Source: UBA3537 sp045561735
GTDB lineage: Bacteria; Bacteroidota; Bacteroidia; Flavobacteriales; Flavobacteriaceae
Direction: 5' to 3'
DNA: 64,000 bases
Assembly (NCBI GenBank): GCA_045561735.1
Contig: JBJKXC010000026.1
Span: 8,663 to 72,662 of the forward strand
In this document: piece after piece, positions 16,586-25,334 of the stretch
Layout: every line of letters begins with the position of its first letter
Position numbering within the stretch: position 1 is the first letter of the stretch
Position numbers and translations under genes: made by a program
Notes under the pieces: generated by a model
Told to the model about the DNA's origin: nothing
Databases searched by the model: none
Seen by the model: only the letters and a program-made list of their open reading frames with translations

Positions 16586-18547
16586 ATGCTATACAAATAT
16601 ACTGTCATTTTTCTGCTTGTTTTTTCTTCGACTTCTATTTTTGGGCAGAGGAAACTCCCGGCTGATAAAGTTTTGAGAGAGAATCCCTCAAGAGATATAG
16701 GCAGAAATAGTTCTAACGAAACTAGTCGAGATTCAAAAGATTTTTCGAAAAACCCCAAAGGTAAAATTGAGGATTACAAAATCATTTCGCGAAAGCTTGA
16801 CACTGTACACTTAGACACGACACTTACTATAAAAAAAGAATATAAATTCAATTACCTTAGGCGTGACTATTTCGAATTACTCCCATTTAATAATATGGGC
16901 CAAAGTTTTAATTCTTTAAGTCAAAACTTTTACAGGCGTAGCATGCAACCTGGTTTCGGAGCCAGGGCCAAGCATTTTAATTATATGGATGTCGATGCCA
17001 TTCATTATTACCGTGTGCCTACACCATTGACAGAACTTATGTATAAATCTAACTTTGAACAAGGCCAGCTGTTAGACGCTTTTTTTACTGTAAATACTTC
17101 AGAACAATTTAATTTTTCCATCGCCTACAAGGGGATGCGCTCACTTGGTAAATACCAACACATTCTTTCAAGCACAGGGAATTTTAGATTTACTTCTAGT
17201 TACCATACTAAGAACAAGCGTTACCACTTGCGCGCTCACCTCGTTTCGCAAGACCTTTTAAATCAAGAAAATGGCGGGATTGCTGATGATCAATTAGTAG
17301 AGTTCGAAAATGGAAATTCTGAATTTATAGACCGATCCTTATTTGATCCTCAATTTGAGGATGCGGAAAACAATCTTGAGGGCCGTCGCTTTTATCTTGA
17401 CCATACCTACCAACTTAAGCCAAAGGATTCCTTGGGGAATAACGGCTTAAATCTTGGGCACGTTCTACACATGGAAGATAAATTTTACCATTACAATCAG
17501 GCTCAAAATTCAGCTGCATTTGGAGATGCTTTTGTGATCTCTAATTTGTCAGATAAAAATACATTTGATCATTTTTATAGCGAAGTCAATGCCGAGTATA
17601 ACAATAATATCCTTGGAATTTTCAAGGCAAAATTAGGTTACAATCAATACAATTATGGCTATAACTCCTTGGTCATACTGGATGGGCAGACCATAGCTAA
17701 TCGCCTTAACGAGAGCGTAATATCTTTTGAGGGTGGTTATAAAAATCAAATTGGTGGGGTGTCTCTTAAAGCCGATTTAGGTGTGAATTTAACAGGGGAT
17801 TTAGAAGGTAATTTTTTGGATATTCAAACTAATTACAAAATAAATGAAGATCTCAGCGCCGTAGCAGTACTCAATTCAAATTCATCTGTAGCTAATTACA
17901 ATTACCGTCTTTATCAAAGCGACTATTTGAGCTACAATTGGCAGAACAGTTTTAAAAATCAACAATCTCAGCAGTTGGCTTTTGATTTGCGTTCTAAAAA
18001 GTACGGAGATTTCTCAGTGGATTATACAACAGTCAATAACTACCTTTATTTTGAAGACAAGGGGCTTGGAGTGAAGCCCCATCAATATGATGGTACTGTC
18101 AATTATGTACGTGCGAAGTATGAGAAAGAATTTAAATTCAGAAATTTTGGTTTGTATAATACCGTCATGTATCAGGATGTTTTGGAGGGGGGTCAAGTCC
18201 TTAATATGCCCCAAATTAACACAAGGCATACTTTTTATTATGCCGATAATTTATTTAAAAATGCATTGTATTTACAAACCGGCTTCAACGTTAGTTATTT
18301 CTCCAAATACAATATGAATGCATATGATCCAGTATTAGCGGAATTTTATGTGCAAAACAACGCCTCTTTTGGAGATTTTCCTAGAATCGACTTCTTTGTA
18401 AATGCTAAAATTCAGCAAACGCGAATATTTATAAAAGCCGAACACTTTAATTCGTCTATGACTGGATACAATTTCTATTCGGCGCCCAATTATCCATACC
18501 GAGATTTTATTGTTAGATTCGGTATCGTTTGGAATTTCTTTTTATAA
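16586..18547 (+). CDS. Putative outer-membrane porin (Bacteroidota type)
   Basis: 653 residues from the ATG at 16586, with a signal peptide (MLYKYTVIFLLVFSSTSIFGQ). After a polar N-terminal linker (about 22-85), the rest alternates aromatic and polar residues (NYNYRLYQSDYLSYNW, YNQYNYGYNSL and similar), as in transmembrane beta-barrels. It ends RFGIVWNFFL, with the C-terminal aromatic typical of outer-membrane barrels. Related flavobacterial proteins are annotated 'putative porin'; the solute is unknown. The gene ends 2 nt from the convergent glycosyltransferase with no terminator between them. Confidence 0.75.
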   Translation: MLYKYTVIFLLVFSSTSIFGQRKLPADKVLRENPSRDIGRNSSNETSRDSKDFSKNPKGKIEDYKIISRKLDTVHLDTTLTIKKEYKFNYLRRDYFELLPFNNMGQSFNSLSQNFYRRSMQPGFGARAKHFNYMDVDAIHYYRVPTPLTELMYKSNFEQGQLLDAFFTVNTSEQFNFSIAYKGMRSLGKYQHILSSTGNFRFTSSYHTKNKRYHLRAHLVSQDLLNQENGGIADDQLVEFENGNSEFIDRSLFDPQFEDAENNLEGRRFYLDHTYQLKPKDSLGNNGLNLGHVLHMEDKFYHYNQAQNSAAFGDAFVISNLSDKNTFDHFYSEVNAEYNNNILGIFKAKLGYNQYNYGYNSLVILDGQTIANRLNESVISFEGGYKNQIGGVSLKADLGVNLTGDLEGNFLDIQTNYKINEDLSAVAVLNSNSSVANYNYRLYQSDYLSYNWQNSFKNQQSQQLAFDLRSKKYGDFSVDYTTVNNYLYFEDKGLGVKPHQYDGTVNYVRAKYEKEFKFRNFGLYNTVMYQDVLEGGQVLNMPQINTRHTFYYADNLFKNALYLQTGFNVSYFSKYNMNAYDPVLAEFYVQNNASFGDFPRIDFFVNAKIQQTRIFIKAEHFNSSMTGYNFYSAPNYPYRDFIVRFGIVWNFFL

Positions 18548-18549
18548 GT

Positions 18550-19323
18550 TCATTTTTGTGTCCGAATAGCTTTAATTATGTAAGAACTTTTATGTGTTTT
18601 AGTCCTATGTTGCTCTTTCCCGTTAATTTTAATACGTTGTAAATAAATCAATGAAATAAGGTCATAGATGACTTTAAATATGCGCTCAAGACCATATTTA
18701 GAAACACCAAATTTACGCGCATTATGTCTTATTGGAACTTGTGTTATTCGAGCTCCATTAAAATGTGATAACAGCGTCATATAGCGGTGTATTTCGCCAT
18801 ATAAATTTAATTCTTTGGCGGTTTTTTTGGTAAATACTTTTAGTGCACATCCGTGGTCATTGATGTCTATATTTGTTGCCAAACGAATGATAAGATTTGC
18901 TACTTTGGAAGGTATCTTTTTAAAGAACGAATCTTTTCGGTTGGTACGTATTCCAGAAACCAAATCCCATTTTTCATTTTTAGCTTTCTCAAGCATCCAT
19001 GGAATATCCTTAGGATCGTTTTGTAAATCCCCATCCATTGTAACAATATAATCCCCTTTTGATATGTCTATTCCCGCAGATAAGGCCAGACTTTGGCCAT
19101 AATTTTTTTGTAATTCAATAACAATTATGTTCGGATGCTTTAATTTTTTTAGTTGTATCCCAGTGCGATCTGTGGAGCCGTCATTGACCAATAGCAACTC
19201 ATATTTGAATCCCTTTAGAGCTTTGTGAATCGCTTCGTTCAAAATACGTACATTGTCTGCCTCATTGTAAAGCGGAACAATAATGGATATGAACCCAAAA
19301 TGAGTTGAAGGATATTTTATCAA
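18550..19323 (-). CDS. GT2 family glycosyltransferase (GtrB/DPM1-like)
   Basis: 257 residues. GT2 features: ISIIVPLYNEADNVRIL (about 13-29), LLLVNDGSTDRT, and the metal-binding TMDGDLQNDP motif. These match polyprenyl-phosphate sugar transferases. The usual two C-terminal transmembrane helices of GtrB are absent or reduced to the IYDLISLIYL segment, and the tail is basic (QHRTKTHKSS). It probably transfers a sugar to a lipid carrier or envelope glycan; the substrate is unknown. It has its own promoter. Confidence 0.85.
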   Translation of the reverse strand: MIKYPSTHFGFISIIVPLYNEADNVRILNEAIHKALKGFKYELLLVNDGSTDRTGIQLKKLKHPNIIVIELQKNYGQSLALSAGIDISKGDYIVTMDGDLQNDPKDIPWMLEKAKNEKWDLVSGIRTNRKDSFFKKIPSKVANLIIRLATNIDINDHGCALKVFTKKTAKELNLYGEIHRYMTLLSHFNGARITQVPIRHNARKFGVSKYGLERIFKVIYDLISLIYLQRIKINGKEQHRTKTHKSSYIIKAIRTQK

Positions 19324-19347
19324 AAAGTAAAGATTTAATTAGTTACT

Positions 19348-19378
19348 CAAAAGTAAACCAATTTTCTAACAGAATCAA
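19348..19378 (-). promoter_or_regulatory. Promoter for the GT2 glycosyltransferase
   Basis: On the - strand: TTG (19378-19376), 20 nt, TACTTTTG (19355-19348), 24 nt before the ATG. Confidence 0.65.
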
Positions 19379-19479
19379 TCTTTAGAATAGCTCTGGAAAT
19401 CACTATTTTCGTAATAAATTTTTTCAGATATAATCCAAAATTACAAACACCATAAAGTAATAATTTTAAATTCATCAAT

Positions 19480-20553
19480 GTGATAAGTAAAATTTACAGA
19501 GTTGTTGGAGTCATGTCTGGTACTTCTTTAGATGGATTGGATTTATGCTGGGTAGAATTTTCAAAACAAGGGGACTGGAGTTTTGATATTTTAGCCGCCG
19601 AAACCCATCTATACGCGCCTTCTTTCAAATCGCGTTTAAAATCTGCCATGACAATGAGTTCTAAAGCTTTGATGAAATTAGATTACGATTATACAATGCA
19701 TTTAGCGAATTATTTAAAATTATTTATTAGAAAGCATAAAATAAAAAATTTAGATGCTGTATGTAGTCATGGTCACACCATATATCACCAACCGGATGAG
19801 GGCATTACCCTGCAAATTGGAAATTTACCAATACTTGCCGATGCTATTAAACAAACTGTTGTTTGTGATTTTAGAGTCCAGGATGTAGCTATGGGAGGCC
19901 AAGGCGCACCATTGGTGCCTATAGGTGATTTACTTCTATTTTCTCAATACGATTTTTGCTTAAACCTTGGTGGCTTTGCCAACATTTCATTTCAAAAAAA
20001 CTCACAGTGTTTTGCATTTGATATTTGCCCTGCCAATATTACGCTGAATCACTATTCACAATTGCTGGGCTATTCATTTGATAAAAATGGAGAATTTGCT
20101 AAAAAAGGGACCTTACACTTACCACTTTTGCAAGCTATGAATAATCTCGAATTTTATAGAAAAGCCCCCCCAAAATCACTGGGATTGGAATGGGTTCAAA
20201 ATGAGATTTACCCACTTGTGGATGCTTATGAACTATCTACTCATTCAATTTTAAGAACGATGGTTGAACACAGTGCAATTCAAATTGCAAACATTCTAAA
20301 AAAACAAGACTTAAAAAGTGGCCTTTACACGGGAGGCGGTGTTCTCAATTCTTTTTTAATAAAGCGTATTTCTGAGCTATACGAACATGAAATTTCAGAC
20401 GTAAACTTGGATTTGATCAATTATAAAGAGGCCCTTATTTTTGGATTTTTAGGAGTCTTAAAATTGCGGGGAGAGGTGAACTGTTTACATACTGTTACTG
20501 GAGCTAAAAAAGATCACAGTAGCGGTAAAATTTATTTCTATTCTTCCAACTAA
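19480..20553 (+). CDS. anmK: Anhydro-N-acetylmuramic acid kinase
   Basis: 357 residues. It phosphorylates and opens 1,6-anhydro-MurNAc from recycled peptidoglycan, giving MurNAc-6-phosphate. The ATP-binding GVMSGTSLDGLD lies at about 10-21 and the substrate site VCDFRVQDVAMGGQGAPLVP near 128-147; a second phosphate loop is GLYTGGGVLNS. The start is a GTG at 19480, since the overlapping ATG at 19478 is out of frame and stops at once. murQ is not beside it. Confidence 0.95.
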   Translation: MISKIYRVVGVMSGTSLDGLDLCWVEFSKQGDWSFDILAAETHLYAPSFKSRLKSAMTMSSKALMKLDYDYTMHLANYLKLFIRKHKIKNLDAVCSHGHTIYHQPDEGITLQIGNLPILADAIKQTVVCDFRVQDVAMGGQGAPLVPIGDLLLFSQYDFCLNLGGFANISFQKNSQCFAFDICPANITLNHYSQLLGYSFDKNGEFAKKGTLHLPLLQAMNNLEFYRKAPPKSLGLEWVQNEIYPLVDAYELSTHSILRTMVEHSAIQIANILKKQDLKSGLYTGGGVLNSFLIKRISELYEHEISDVNLDLINYKEALIFGFLGVLKLRGEVNCLHTVTGAKKDHSSGKIYFYSSN

Positions 20554-20570
20554 AAAGTATAAATCTTTTA

Positions 20571-20578
20571 TATATTTG
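20571..20578 (+). promoter_or_regulatory. -7 box TATATTTG for nhaD
   Basis: Matches TAnnTTTG, 54 nt before the nhaD ATG. No TTG at the usual -33 spacing. Confidence 0.45.
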
Positions 20579-20632
20579 TTTGAGTCAAAAATAACGGAAC
20601 TTATTTAAATTCTTCTTATTCATCTACATTCC

Positions 20633-22009
20633 ATGGAAACAATAATAATTACGGTCTTTATTGCTGGATATTTAGCCATAACTTTAGAGCACAGTTTAAA
20701 AATTGACAAACTTATTCCTGCCCTTATTATGATGGCTGTCAGCTGGGCCTTCATTTCTTTTGGTATTGATGATTTTAATTCTTGGTTTGATTCTTCAAAG
20801 CATGCCTTGGTGTCAAATTTTGAGGGTCTTAGACATGATGGCAAAATGCATCTGATGGAAGAAACACTTTTACACCACCTTGGTAAGACTGCTGAAATTT
20901 TAGTTTTTCTTTTAGGCGCCATGACCATTGTTGAAATCATTGCTTATTTCAATGGATTTTCTACCATTAAAAATTTTATAAGAACCAAGAACAAGACCAA
21001 ACTTTTGTGGATTTTTTGCTGGTTGGCATTTCTTTTGTCTGCTATAATTGACAATTTAACGGCAACTATTGTATTGATATCTTTACTCCAGAAATTGGTA
21101 AAAGACCGTGAAATTCGTTTGTGGTTTGCGGGGCTGATTGTTATTTCAGCCAACGCAGGGGGCGCCTTTTCTCCAATTGGTGATGTTACGACAACTATGC
21201 TTTGGATTGCTGATAAAGTAACAACTACCTATCTTTTTGGTTACTTGCTCTTACCTTCTTTGGCCTGTATGCTTGTTCCAACTTTTTTAGCCTCTAAACT
21301 CTCTGTTTTTAAAGGTAACTTGGAAGTGGATGACACAGAGGAAGATTCCCCAGGGCGCTTTAGTGGAACTATGCTATACTTAGGATTATCAGCTATAGTT
21401 TTTGTCCCTATATTTAAAATGGTAACGCATCTACCCCCATATGTTGGGATGATGCTTTCTCTAGGACTTGTAGCAATTTTTGCTGAAATTTACACTTCGT
21501 CTAAATTTAGTCTAGAAGGACTAAGTAAAGAAGGACACTCTAGTCCCGTTCATTATTCCTTAACCAAGATAGAATTGCCCAGTATTTTATTTTTCCTAGG
21601 GATTTTGATGGCCGTTGCAGCTTTGGAGTCCCTCGGTATTCTATTTGGATTTGCCGATTGGCTAAAAGTCGCTACTCCCCGTATTGGCACAGAAGTTGCC
21701 AGTGCCGCTGTTTCGGATTTGGTCGTACTTCTTTTGGGTGTTGGCTCTGCAGTTATTGACAACGTACCATTAGTTGCCGCATCTTTAGGGATGTTTTCTG
21801 AATCTACAGACGATATACTATGGCATTTTATTGCCTATTCTGCTGGGACGGGAGGTAGTATGCTTATCATTGGATCTGCTGCAGGAGTCGTAGCCATGGG
21901 AATGGAAAGAATAAACTTCTTCTGGTATTTAAAAAAAATCAGTTGGTTAGCATTTATGGGCTTTATTTGTGGTGCATTGGTCTTTCTCTTTACAAGAACC
22001 TTGTTTTAG
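20633..22009 (+). CDS. nhaD: NhaD-type Na+/H+ antiporter
   Basis: 458 residues, about 12 hydrophobic segments, inner membrane. Ion-transporter superfamily features: SAIIDNLTATIVLISLL (about 140-156), NAGGAFSPIGDVTTTMLW (about 181-198) and the C-terminal SAVIDNVPLVAASLGMF, which has the NhaD DN motif. It exchanges internal Na+ for H+, as expected in a marine bacterium. Proteins of this type are about 440-480 residues, so this one is full length. folC follows 29 nt downstream on the same strand. Confidence 0.92.
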   Translation: METIIITVFIAGYLAITLEHSLKIDKLIPALIMMAVSWAFISFGIDDFNSWFDSSKHALVSNFEGLRHDGKMHLMEETLLHHLGKTAEILVFLLGAMTIVEIIAYFNGFSTIKNFIRTKNKTKLLWIFCWLAFLLSAIIDNLTATIVLISLLQKLVKDREIRLWFAGLIVISANAGGAFSPIGDVTTTMLWIADKVTTTYLFGYLLLPSLACMLVPTFLASKLSVFKGNLEVDDTEEDSPGRFSGTMLYLGLSAIVFVPIFKMVTHLPPYVGMMLSLGLVAIFAEIYTSSKFSLEGLSKEGHSSPVHYSLTKIELPSILFFLGILMAVAALESLGILFGFADWLKVATPRIGTEVASAAVSDLVVLLLGVGSAVIDNVPLVAASLGMFSESTDDILWHFIAYSAGTGGSMLIIGSAAGVVAMGMERINFFWYLKKISWLAFMGFICGALVFLFTRTLF

Positions 22010-22038
22010 AATCTTTTTGACGCTTACTAAATGTCCCG

Positions 22039-23256
22039 ATGAACTATAAAGCAACAACAACTTGGATGTTTTCTAGGTTGCCAATGTACCAAAAGCAGGG
22101 GGCGGCAGCTTATAAGGCAGATCTTTCCAGGACAGAGTTATTGGCATACCATTTAGGCCACCCTGAAAATAGGTTTAAATCCATACACATTGGGGGTACA
22201 AATGGTAAAGGCTCTACAGCCCACATGCTTGCTGCTGTACTTCAGTCAGCTGGCTATAAAGTTGGGTTATATACTTCTCCGCATTTAAAAGATTTTAGAG
22301 AACGTATTCGAATTGATGGGACGAAAATTCCAGAGGCATTTGTTATCAAATTTATACAAGAAAACAAGTATTTTTTGGAAAAACACGAACTCTCATTTTT
22401 TGAAATGACAGTGGGTCTCGCTTTTGACTATTTTGCAAAATCAAAAGTTGATATTGGTATTGTCGAAGTTGGTTTAGGTGGTCGGTTGGATTCTACAAAC
22501 ATTATCAACCCTGAGCTGTCCGTTATTACCAATATTGGTTATGATCACACTCAGTTTTTAGGAGAAACACTTCAAAAAATAGCTACCGAGAAAGCAGGAA
22601 TTATCAAATCAAATAGGGCAGTAGTTATTGGAGAATCACAAAGCGAACTTATAGATATTTTTATTAATAAGTCCAGGTCATTAAATTCTGATATTTATTT
22701 TGCTGATAAAGAAATAAATCAGTCTTTGTCGTGCAGCTTGTTAGGAGATTACCAGAAAAAAAATATCAAAACTGTTCTACAATCTTTGGTGGTTTTAAAA
22801 GCAAAAGGATTTACCGTTTTAGATATCCATATAAAAAAAGGCCTTGAAAACGTACAAAAGCTTACTGGTCTTAGAGGGCGTTGGGAATTCTTATCAGAAA
22901 ATCCAAAAACCATTTGTGATACCGCCCATAATAGAGAAGCTCTGACTTTAGTTTTTAACCAATTGAATAAAGAATCTTTTGCATCATTACACATTGTAAT
23001 TGGGATAGTGAATGATAAAAATCTAGACAAATTATTGGATGTATTTCCAAAACAAGCAAAATATTACTTTTGTAGACCTAATATCCCAAGAGGTATGGAC
23101 GCTGAATTATTGGCTAAAAAATTTTATGATGTAGGTTTAAAAGGAAAGACCTATGATTCTGTGAAAATCGCTTTTCAAGCTGCTAAAAAACATGCTTTAA
23201 ATGACGATCTCATTTTTATTGGTGGGAGTACATTTGTAGTGGCTGAAGTCCTTTAA
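22039..23256 (+). CDS. folC: Folylpolyglutamate synthase / dihydrofolate synthase
   Basis: 405 residues. It adds L-glutamate to dihydropteroate and to reduced folates using ATP. The Mur-ligase-type P-loop IGGTNGKGSTAHM lies at about 51-63, the metal-binding EVGLGGRLDSTN near 147-158, and a C-terminal region with DTAHNREAL. It lies 29 nt after nhaD, so probably co-transcribed with it. The window also holds folD and folE, scattered rather than clustered. Confidence 0.95.
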   Translation: MNYKATTTWMFSRLPMYQKQGAAAYKADLSRTELLAYHLGHPENRFKSIHIGGTNGKGSTAHMLAAVLQSAGYKVGLYTSPHLKDFRERIRIDGTKIPEAFVIKFIQENKYFLEKHELSFFEMTVGLAFDYFAKSKVDIGIVEVGLGGRLDSTNIINPELSVITNIGYDHTQFLGETLQKIATEKAGIIKSNRAVVIGESQSELIDIFINKSRSLNSDIYFADKEINQSLSCSLLGDYQKKNIKTVLQSLVVLKAKGFTVLDIHIKKGLENVQKLTGLRGRWEFLSENPKTICDTAHNREALTLVFNQLNKESFASLHIVIGIVNDKNLDKLLDVFPKQAKYYFCRPNIPRGMDAELLAKKFYDVGLKGKTYDSVKIAFQAAKKHALNDDLIFIGGSTFVVAEVL

Positions 23257-23273
23257 ATTTTACCATAAATCCT

Positions 23274-23303
23274 TTTGCAAAAAGAAAAACTAATCTATAT
23301 TTG
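23274..23303 (+). promoter_or_regulatory. Promoter of tRNA-Val(TAC)
   Basis: TTTG (23274-23277), 18 nt, TATATTTG (23296-23303), then the tRNA 15 nt later. Both Bacteroidota promoter elements are present. Confidence 0.75.
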
Positions 23304-23317
23304 CACACCTATTGATA

Positions 23318-23392
23318 GGGCGCGTAGCTCAGTTGGTTCAGAGCACCTGGTTTACACCCAGGGGGTCAGGGGTTCGAATCCCTTCGCGCCCA
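23318..23392 (+). tRNA. tRNA-Val (anticodon TAC)
   Basis: A 75-nt cloverleaf. The acceptor stem GGGCGCG pairs with CGCGCCC; the anticodon arm is CCTGG-TTTACAC-CCAGG; the T-loop is GGTTCGAATC. Anticodon TAC reads GUA and other GUN codons. The CCA end is not encoded. A second valine tRNA (GAC) lies at 40029-40103. Confidence 0.97.
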
Positions 23393-23394
23393 CA

Positions 23395-23423
23395 AAAAAA
23401 ACCTCAACTAGTGAGGTTTTTTT
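23395..23423. terminator. Bidirectional terminator after tRNA-Val
   Basis: An A7-CCTCA / TGAGG-T7 stem with a 5-nt loop just after the tRNA and before the convergent lipoprotein stop at 23444. It can serve both strands. Confidence 0.88.
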
Positions 23424-23443
23424 GTTTAATGTATTAAGGAAAA

Positions 23444-25276
23444 TTAATTATCGCGCTTCACATGAATTACACCAGTGATGGTATGTGGATTTCCTTGATA
23501 GTCAAAATACGAGCCCCCGAAATCAATATCAATATAATCACCAATACTAGTTCCATATGAATTTAGGTTTAAAATTATTTCGTTGTTTGCATTATAGTCA
23601 GGATAAATTGGGCATGTTTCAATAAAACTAAAATCGTTATTTCCATATCCGTACTGATATTCTCCTTCATTATTTGGATAATTTGGATTCAAATTAACGC
23701 TTAACCAGAAGCAGTCATCCCAATTGTTATTATTGTCTTGTCCGAAATATTGAATTTCTAACCCAAATTGTCCGCCCTCTTGAACGGTAATGTTTGATAA
23801 AATATATTCTAAATCACCACCGTCAATACTATACTGAATGAATTCATCTATACTATCACAAGCATATAAATTTCCTAGGTCCGTATCTGGACTTGTAAGT
23901 GTGTAATTAATCTCTCCAGTGGTTTCTAGGGAATCGTAATCGAATCCGGTTATGCTTAGGTTTGAGTTTTCATTACAACTCAAGACATTAATTTCGAAAA
24001 CTCCATCAGTTACAATGTTGTAAAAACTTGAGCCTCCTTCAATAACACCTTCTACATACCCATTAACAACCGTACTTCCATCACACTTATTAAAGACTCC
24101 AGTAATTGTTTCAAGGTATTCTTCAACCTCAGGGGCATCTAGTACAAAATTTAGATTAACGTCTTGACTAAATGGACCAAAAGTTTGAGATGTATTAGGA
24201 ATTTCCTCATTATTACAAATACCATTGAAGAAATAACTTAAATTTAAAACTTGATTTGCCGGTATAATTCCACAAACATCTCCAGTTTCATTTGTAAGAC
24301 CATAGCCTGTGCCATTAAATTCACTTTCAATACTTACAAGTATATTACTCAAAGGCGTATTATTTGCATCGCTAACGTTGATGCATATATTCACGTATTC
24401 TGTAGGAATATCACAATTCCAAAACGAGAAATGACTTACTGTACCGATGTAACTATTTCCCTGAAGTGTGGCACTGCCCTCCTCAATCCAATAGCCATTA
24501 TCTTCATCAAAATACCAAAGTGGGATTTCATTAGGCGCTCCGCTGAGTGTTTCAGGGTCTAGTGGAACTGAAATTATTGCTTCTGAACCTTCTGATAGAT
24601 TTAGTTTTTCTCCTGTATCGCTTCTAAGCTCCACCGCTAACATACCCAAAGTTTCCAGCATCCGAGCCTCATTTTGATAGTTCTGAGCGAGTAGCATCCC
24701 TGGCATTTGTTGCGTCATTGTTTCATCAGTAGGATTTAAAAAATGTAGAGTCACTTGTACATTTCCTGAATAATCACTACCGTCTAAATTGCTATATTCT
24801 CCAAAGAGTTCAACTGCTGCTCCATTGCTTAAACTTACTGTTTCATTAATCCCTGAGAGGACCGTATGAGACACAGTTTGTGGTAAGAGCATGATTTTAA
24901 CATGATTGACACCTAAGCTTGGGACCACTGATCTTGAGCCATGAATGAAGCCTACCTTTTCAGCTTTTACATAAGCAAATTTTTCAAAAACTTGAGCATT
25001 TCGAATGATAAAGATACCATTGTTGTCAGTATTTGTTGAGGAATTACCAATCATAATTAATGCTCCACTAACAGGGTTATTTTGAAGATCTACAACTTGA
25101 CCCATAAAATTATGGTTGGCTGTTTGACCAAAGTTTTCTATAAAGTTAGTAGGGGGATTAGATGAGTTGTTGTCTCCAATATTTCCAGTTGGGTCTTCAT
25201 TGCAATTGGACAGAGAAAAAATGAAAAGTAATAAAATTAAAAACTTCGAAATAGTTGTTTTGTATGTAGAGATCAT
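23444..25276 (-). CDS. Surface lipoprotein with carboxypeptidase-regulatory-like domain
   Basis: 610 residues. Signal peptide with lipobox SLSNC (Cys about 25), followed by an acidic/Asn-rich tether (NEDPTGNIGDNNSSN), which in flavobacteria often marks surface-exposed lipoproteins. A carboxypeptidase-regulatory-like (CarboxypepD_reg) domain is visible at about 56-130 (FMGQVVDLQNNPVSGALIMIG). Later beta-rich segments have pairs of Cys and many Asp/Asn. No enzyme motif is seen. Such proteins are common in Bacteroidota and are thought to bind or scaffold at the surface; the function here is unknown. Confidence 0.75.
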   Translation of the reverse strand: MISTYKTTISKFLILLLFIFSLSNCNEDPTGNIGDNNSSNPPTNFIENFGQTANHNFMGQVVDLQNNPVSGALIMIGNSSTNTDNNGIFIIRNAQVFEKFAYVKAEKVGFIHGSRSVVPSLGVNHVKIMLLPQTVSHTVLSGINETVSLSNGAAVELFGEYSNLDGSDYSGNVQVTLHFLNPTDETMTQQMPGMLLAQNYQNEARMLETLGMLAVELRSDTGEKLNLSEGSEAIISVPLDPETLSGAPNEIPLWYFDEDNGYWIEEGSATLQGNSYIGTVSHFSFWNCDIPTEYVNICINVSDANNTPLSNILVSIESEFNGTGYGLTNETGDVCGIIPANQVLNLSYFFNGICNNEEIPNTSQTFGPFSQDVNLNFVLDAPEVEEYLETITGVFNKCDGSTVVNGYVEGVIEGGSSFYNIVTDGVFEINVLSCNENSNLSITGFDYDSLETTGEINYTLTSPDTDLGNLYACDSIDEFIQYSIDGGDLEYILSNITVQEGGQFGLEIQYFGQDNNNNWDDCFWLSVNLNPNYPNNEGEYQYGYGNNDFSFIETCPIYPDYNANNEIILNLNSYGTSIGDYIDIDFGGSYFDYQGNPHTITGVIHVKRDN

Positions 25277-25334
25277 ATTGTTAAATAATTAATTATAAAT
25301 TATAACAATATATGATTTTTTAACTACAAAAGAC

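Noticed and set aside
23275..23478. 67-residue ORF across the tRNA-Val gene
   Set aside because: It runs through the tRNA and its terminator; no coding signal.
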